This document shows positions 8,244-11,492 of a stretch of DNA of 11,492 bases, in pieces. The DNA lies in assembly GCA_900617975.1 (NCBI GenBank), contig UZAE01001793.1, positions 1 to 11,492 on the forward strand, read 5' to 3'. The position numbers were made by a program, and so were the translations under genes. The stretch's first letter is position 1. The number at the start of each line of letters is the position of its first letter. This DNA is from Rodentolepis nana (Eukaryota > Platyhelminthes > Cestoda > Cyclophyllidea > Hymenolepididae). A model generated the notes under the pieces. It saw only the letters and a program-made list of their open reading frames with translations. It was not told where the DNA came from and made no database searches.

Positions 8244-8566
8244 TTTTTTATTTATTTCAAATGGCGGACGTTTTGATAGGTGTCATTAGTCCTTTAGCTG
8301 ACTTCGCACTCCACAGATGGGAGGAACATCAAAGGGAGAAAAATTCGAGAGGGGGAAAAGATGAGTGATTCACAGATGTGGAAGAGACACAGGGCACAAA
8401 TGCAGAGAAAAGGTAAGATGAGCACTGTTGAAGTGATCGAAATTGACATACAGTGGGGTGATGGTAGTTTGAAATCAGAAGTCAACTGCCGGTTAATTGA
8501 CTTTTTGTCGTATGAATATACGTTGCTCATAGTGCCCCACGTGGAGGTAAGTCTATCGCCCATCCC
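8244..8566 (-). mobile_element. SINE-like element S, copy G (full length, nested in copy F)
   Basis: Sense is on the minus strand and starts at 8566 with GGGATGGGCGATAGACTTAC, CCTCCACGTGGGGCACTATG, AGCAACGTATATTCATACG. It continues through CGGCAGTTGACTTCTGATTT to the tail CTATCAAAACGTCCGCCATT at about 8277-8258, and ends in a TTTTTTATTTATTT stretch on the plus strand, equivalent to an AAAT/A tail. Both borders are fixed by the 14-bp duplication, giving an insertion of 323 bp. This is the only copy whose two ends can be placed to the base. It belongs to the A/B/C/D subfamily, so it is younger than its F host. The antisense strand has a perfect donor-like GAGGTAAGT at 8544-8552. Confidence 0.93.
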
Positions 8567-8580
8567 ATGATAACAATCAT
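8567..8580. repeat. Right target-site duplication of nested copy G
   Basis: ATGATAACAATCAT directly follows the GGGATGGGC-type head of copy G (as CCCATCCC on the plus strand) and pairs with 8230-8243. One base has changed since insertion. Confidence 0.9.
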
Positions 8581-8610
8581 GAAGCCTGCCATTTAATATA
8601 AATGTATATA
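8581..8610 (+). mobile_element. Copy F, 3' remainder of the tail
   Basis: GAAGCCTGCCATTTAATATA is the expected continuation of the family tail (compare AAGCCTGCCATTTGAAATA in the LINE on the minus strand at about 10282-10300). It completes copy F, whose first part ends at 8243. Confidence 0.85.
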
Positions 8611-9280
8611 AGTCAATAAATTCGGTAGCATGTAACAGGTGGGCTTACAAGGATACTTAAAGGTAATACAAGACCTATTTCAAGCTGAAGCAGTAGTTTG
8701 CTTGCTCCTTTACGAAATCAAGGTTCATGAGTTTAAAGTCCATCAATGCACACTCAGTGATGATGAAAAAGGTGACAAAATTAGAGTCTCTCGCCAGAGG
8801 TATTCCCGGACGTTATTTCCTAACCTGAAATTAATGTCGGAGCAAAATTTTCCCGACAGAGCTCGGTGATTAGTATATTTAATCCCAAGGAACACCTGTA
8901 AGTCAGAAGTAAAAGGGCAAGGGGTCAGCTGACAAATAGAACAAGTCGACATGAGCTTCCAATCAAAGCGTTTCATTATCATTCTCCTTTCATCTATCGC
9001 TTATTTTTGCCAGACTTTGCGTCAAAGGCCTTGAAGAGTTTACAAGTAGAAGAAAAATGATCTAAACCGCGGTTGGCGTATTTGGTCTTGTGCTAGGCAA
9101 TTTCATTATTGATATAAACTTAATACCTTGCTGAAATAACAACTTTATCATCTCCTGCCTATAATGCTTAATTATTAAACGTTGAAAAAAACAAATTAGT
9201 CTATTTAAAATAAATAAATGTTGCTGGACTCATAAACTCTCACCTCTCTCCTGGCATTGGTACTTACGTAGTTAAATTAA

Positions 9281-9317
<37 letters not shown>

Positions 9318-10267
9318 TTTCCTTTTGGTAGGCATATTGCTTTCTTAAATCTGGGAATCAAGTTATTAAAGTAGCCATCTGGATATTGCAAATTAAATAA
9401 AAAATATTAATTTTTAATTTAAAGCAAATAGGACCTCGATGGAATGACTTTCTTGTTTTTTGAGACTATTTTATCATTCCTCTCATTCCAAAGCTTTCCC
9501 GTGATTAAGCTATGAAGAAGTTTTAATTCTCTCGTTGGCGCTAATGATAACCCTGTTAGTGAGTTTAAATTTACCGCTACTTACACCCATGATCAATTTA
9601 TAAATCGCTTATTTAATCTGATTCCGCTTTTCATGTGAATTAGACTTAGCCAAACCAAGGTAGTGGTGTAATAGAGGTCAAAATTTTGGCTCTCGTTCAG
9701 ATAACCAATCTCAATTCTCGATGTTGGTAAATTGAAAAGTGGCATAATGTGGAATTCTCAATCAATGATCCCCTAAAAACCGTTTGTATATAGTGCGTAT
9801 TTCGCTAGATCAGGAAAGCACTCCCTAATTTCGGAAGAAGTGAAGTTTCAGCTTGAGGAATAAACGTTTTCATTTCCTAAGAGAAATAGATATTTATTAT
9901 ATGGGCAATACTGGACTCACATCAGCCAAACTGTAAAAGTTTCATCGCAATATAATGTTAAATGCATTTCTTCTAATTCCCTGAAACCAAATTATGATCT
10001 TATTTAGTACTATCGACTTACATTTAATCCATTTAGGGAATTTTGACTGTGCTCGACTAATTGATTACCTCATCACTATGACAGCCTGTTGAGACTAAAC
10101 TGGCTGAACAAACGACTCAACATACCCATATGATAATAATCAATTCTATTTGCACAGATTCATAAGTTCGTGTATATTAGGGCAAATAAATAATACCGAT
10201 TTGCCAATAAGATTGATAAAAAATCAATCATGTTCAATATAGTAGAGCTCATTTGTGAGTTGGACTA
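8611..10267. other. Gene-free AT-rich stretch
   Basis: No gene or element is supported. A 76-codon plus frame at 8639-8869 and an overlapping minus frame at 8743-8982 have no recognisable motif. The clear structure is the AT microsatellite at 9284-9315. Confidence 0.6.
9284..9315. repeat. (AT)16 microsatellite
   Basis: Thirty-two bases of uninterrupted AT. A pure run of this length suggests an active, length-variable locus, and it can extrude as a hairpin. Confidence 0.95.
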
Positions 10268-10280
10268 ACATCTTATAAAT
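10268..10280. repeat. Left target-site duplication of the LINE fragment
   Basis: ACATCTTATAAAT lies next to the AAAT-type tail of the LINE (TTATTTATTT on the plus strand) and recurs without mismatch at 10705-10717. Confidence 0.92.
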
Positions 10281-10325
10281 TTATTTATTTCAAATGGCAG
10301 GCTTTGTGATATTTATCATTAGCCC

Positions 10326-10704
10326 TTAAACTTTGACTTCAGCTTCCCCAAGGGTGGGGTGTACATTTATAGCAGTTAATTTATAGCAGTTCATTAGCCG
10401 TCTTCTTGCTTCCCAGTATCTTTGGCTTTCCGTACTTGTCTTTAGGGCTGGACGCCGAATCAGGTGGGTCTTCTCCATTTCCTCCTGTAGGTCACATAGA
10501 GGGTATGTGGATTGAGTGTATACTCCCAATCTGTGAAGATGTTTTGCCAAGCAATCGTGTCCGGTACGTAGTCTAAACCCAGCAACGGCTTCGATTCTTG
10601 GCCAGTCGGCTATGTCGGAGAGTGCCACTGTCCACTGTTTCTCCTTTGTTCGAGCTTTAATTTCGTTGCACCTTGAGGTCTGGAATTCTCTTCTGATTAA
10701 GGCC
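10326..10704 (-). pseudogene. LINE ORF2 C-terminal fragment (region after RT/RNase H, degenerate zinc knuckle)
   Basis: An open frame of about 125 residues with no start of its own; the GTG at 10706-10704 reaches into the flanking duplication and is not a real start. Residues 44-61 read FRLRTGHDCLAKHLHRLG, a stretch typical of the tail of arthropod LINE polyproteins, where it precedes a knuckle of form CPxC, H-x3-C, PAL. Here the knuckle is broken: position 68 is Tyr (codon TAC, 10503-10505) and position 85 is Arg (CGT, 10452-10454), each one transition from a Cys codon, while Cys71, His81 and PAL remain. RYWEARRRLM follows at 97-105. A 14-bp near-tandem repeat at 10365-10391 falls in the frame and, not being a multiple of three, probably shifted the last residues. 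The endonuclease and reverse transcriptase are absent, so this copy is dead. Confidence 0.88.
10365..10391. repeat. 14-bp period duplication inside the LINE ORF
   Basis: ATTTATAGCAGTT at 10365-10377 recurs exactly at 10379-10391. The 14-base period changes the reading frame. Without it the minus frame would meet a TGA at 10341-10339 instead of the TAA at 10328-10326. Confidence 0.85.
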
Positions 10705-10717
10705 ACATCTTATAAAT
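10705..10717. repeat. Right target-site duplication of the LINE fragment
   Basis: ACATCTTATAAAT, identical to 10268-10280. It marks the point where the LINE copy was truncated at its 5' side. Confidence 0.92.
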
Positions 10718-11469
10718 AAAGGGAAGATTTAATCAACTTTGACCACGTTTGCAAATGACACCAGTTAGCGTTCGCTACTTTCTCTACGAAAGTTTTCTCT
10801 TGACGAAATGAATCAATAAAGAATGAAGAAGTAAATACCATATCTCGGCTTGATGGCAAATTTTACAATTGGTCCAATGTTGATATGTTATTTAATTAAT
10901 AAGGTTTATACTATTAGCATACTGTGTTAATTGAGTTATTGAGTATGGTAGTTTGAAGTACCAAGTGAGTAGAAGAATTATCTCCCTCGCAAATTCCTAA
11001 ATGATAAATGCTCAATTCAGACGGTTCCAATAATTCGAATCTCTGTTTTTTGGAACCTAGAAGGTAAGAAATTCAATTTGTCGCCTGAAAATCCATTGAA
11101 ATTCTGGCCTTTTAATTTCTTTACACTGAGGCTGTTAAAATGATGTCCGTCAATAAATGTATGCTATTGATTTTCCCAAGAAACATCCTCTAAGAAAACA
11201 ATTCAAAATCAGGCTATATTCCTTAAATAAATTAAGTAATATTTAAAGCCTACACCAATTGCAACGGGTGTTACACTATGCTGCAGGAGAAACCCCATCA
11301 ATCCAACTGACCTTCATGAGTCATGTAAACAAGTAAGGAAAGCATTTTGCAAACTCAAATAAGACTTCATCCGATGATGGAAATTTGACCATCTTCAGTG
11401 GTACAGATGATTCAGTTTTCCCCGTCTTTTATTAAGCTTAAAAAGACTTAACCGATCATTGAATTAGGC
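10718..11469. other. Gene-free AT-rich stretch
   Basis: I see no gene and no clear element copy. A 15-base match to the S core (ATGGTAGTTTGAAGT near 10944) is not supported by flanking similarity. Confidence 0.6.
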
Positions 11470-11492
11470 GGGGGGGGGGGGGGGGGGGGGGG
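11470..11492. repeat. Terminal poly-G run (23 G)
   Basis: The window ends in 23 consecutive G, in sharp contrast to the AT-rich surroundings. It may be a real G-tract where assembly stopped, or a sequencing or assembly artefact at a contig edge. Confidence 0.95.

Larger units (their letters stand above)
10281..10704 (-). mobile_element. 5'-truncated non-LTR retrotransposon (LINE), 3' end only
   Basis: A 424-bp insertion whose borders are set by a perfect 13-bp duplication. Read on the minus strand it holds the last 125 codons of ORF2, a TAA stop at 10328-10326, a very short 3' untranslated region (GGGCTAATGATAAATATCAC, AAAGCCTGCCATTTG) and a tail AAATAAATAAA. Severe 5' truncation with a 3' tail and target duplication is the normal outcome of incomplete target-primed reverse transcription. 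The last 65 or so bases, starting inside the ORF at GAAGCTGAAGTCA, are shared with the 3' ends of the S elements. This makes the family the probable source of the reverse transcriptase that moved them. The clade is uncertain; the protein style is that of I/Jockey-like elements of arthropods. Confidence 0.9.

Noticed and set aside
7957..8610. F/G as a MITE with long terminal inverted repeats
   Set aside because: The two arms belong to different subfamilies, the 14-bp duplication lies inside the composite around G only, and F's tail resumes beyond G. Nesting of two retroelements explains all of this.
8244..8610. Twin-priming inversion of a single element
   Set aside because: The inverted part includes its own complete tail and head, which twin priming would not give.
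7946..8610. Target duplication for the composite F element using flanking TATATA strings
   Set aside because: Both flanks are AT repeats; no alignment of them is better than chance.
8639..8982. Overlapping frames on both strands (76 and 79 codons)
   Set aside because: They are short, have no motif, and overlap on opposite strands; expected by chance in this length of sequence.
10935..10960. Possible eighth S copy (ATGGTAGTTTGAAGT)
   Set aside because: Only 15 bases match and neither flank continues the family sequence.

Overview
The window looks like non-coding DNA from an animal nuclear genome, most likely an arthropod. It is AT-rich, has no long open frame, carries many dinucleotide microsatellites (GT, CA, AT), and holds dispersed retrotransposon copies. 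The only recognisable protein-coding sequence is the C-terminal end of a non-LTR retrotransposon (LINE) ORF2. The arthropod assignment is an inference from the style of that LINE fragment (RLRTGHDCLAKHLHRLG followed by a broken CPxC/H-x3-C knuckle) and is not proven. I see no host gene, tRNA, rRNA or CRISPR array.

The main content is one family of short interspersed elements (SINE-like, about 300-325 bp, called S here), present in seven copies: 1-196 (-), 2324-2512 (+), about 2690-2992 (-), 3615-3969 (+), 4568-4876 (+), 7957-8243 continuing at 8581-8610 (+), and 8244-8566 (-). The sense strand starts GGGGTGTGCGATAGAC, passes CCACGTGG and GGGCAACGTATACTCATAC, has a pyrimidine-rich middle, and ends in a tail GGGCTAATGATAACTATCA / CGCCTGCCATTTGA plus A-rich or AAAT repeats. 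The same tail of about 65 bp is the 3' end of a 5'-truncated LINE at 10281-10704 (-), including its last ORF2 codons. The S elements therefore look like parasites, or deletion derivatives, of that LINE. Target-site duplications (TSDs) support retrotransposition: 13 bp perfect for the LINE, 14 bp (13/14) for the copy at 8244-8566, 9 bp perfect for the copy at 3615, and weaker ones for two others.

Layout: 1-226 copy A, probably sitting in the tail of another element; 227-2323 no gene, with a GT repeat near 1310; 2324-3004 truncated copy B, a 44-bp direct repeat pair and inverted copy C; 3010-3605 GT and CA tracts; 3606-3983 copy D with a duplicated 40-bp tail; 4559-4885 copy E; 4886-7956 no gene; 7957-8610 copy F with copy G nested inside it; 8611-10267 no gene, with an (AT)16 tract; 10268-10717 LINE fragment with TSDs; 10718-11469 no gene; 11470-11492 a terminal run of 23 G.

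The elements record a relative history. E and F share diagnostic bases (an older-looking subfamily whose tail is closer to the LINE). A, B, C, D and G share another set, and G has inserted into F. Recognisable retroelement sequence makes up roughly a fifth of the window; the rest I cannot assign.
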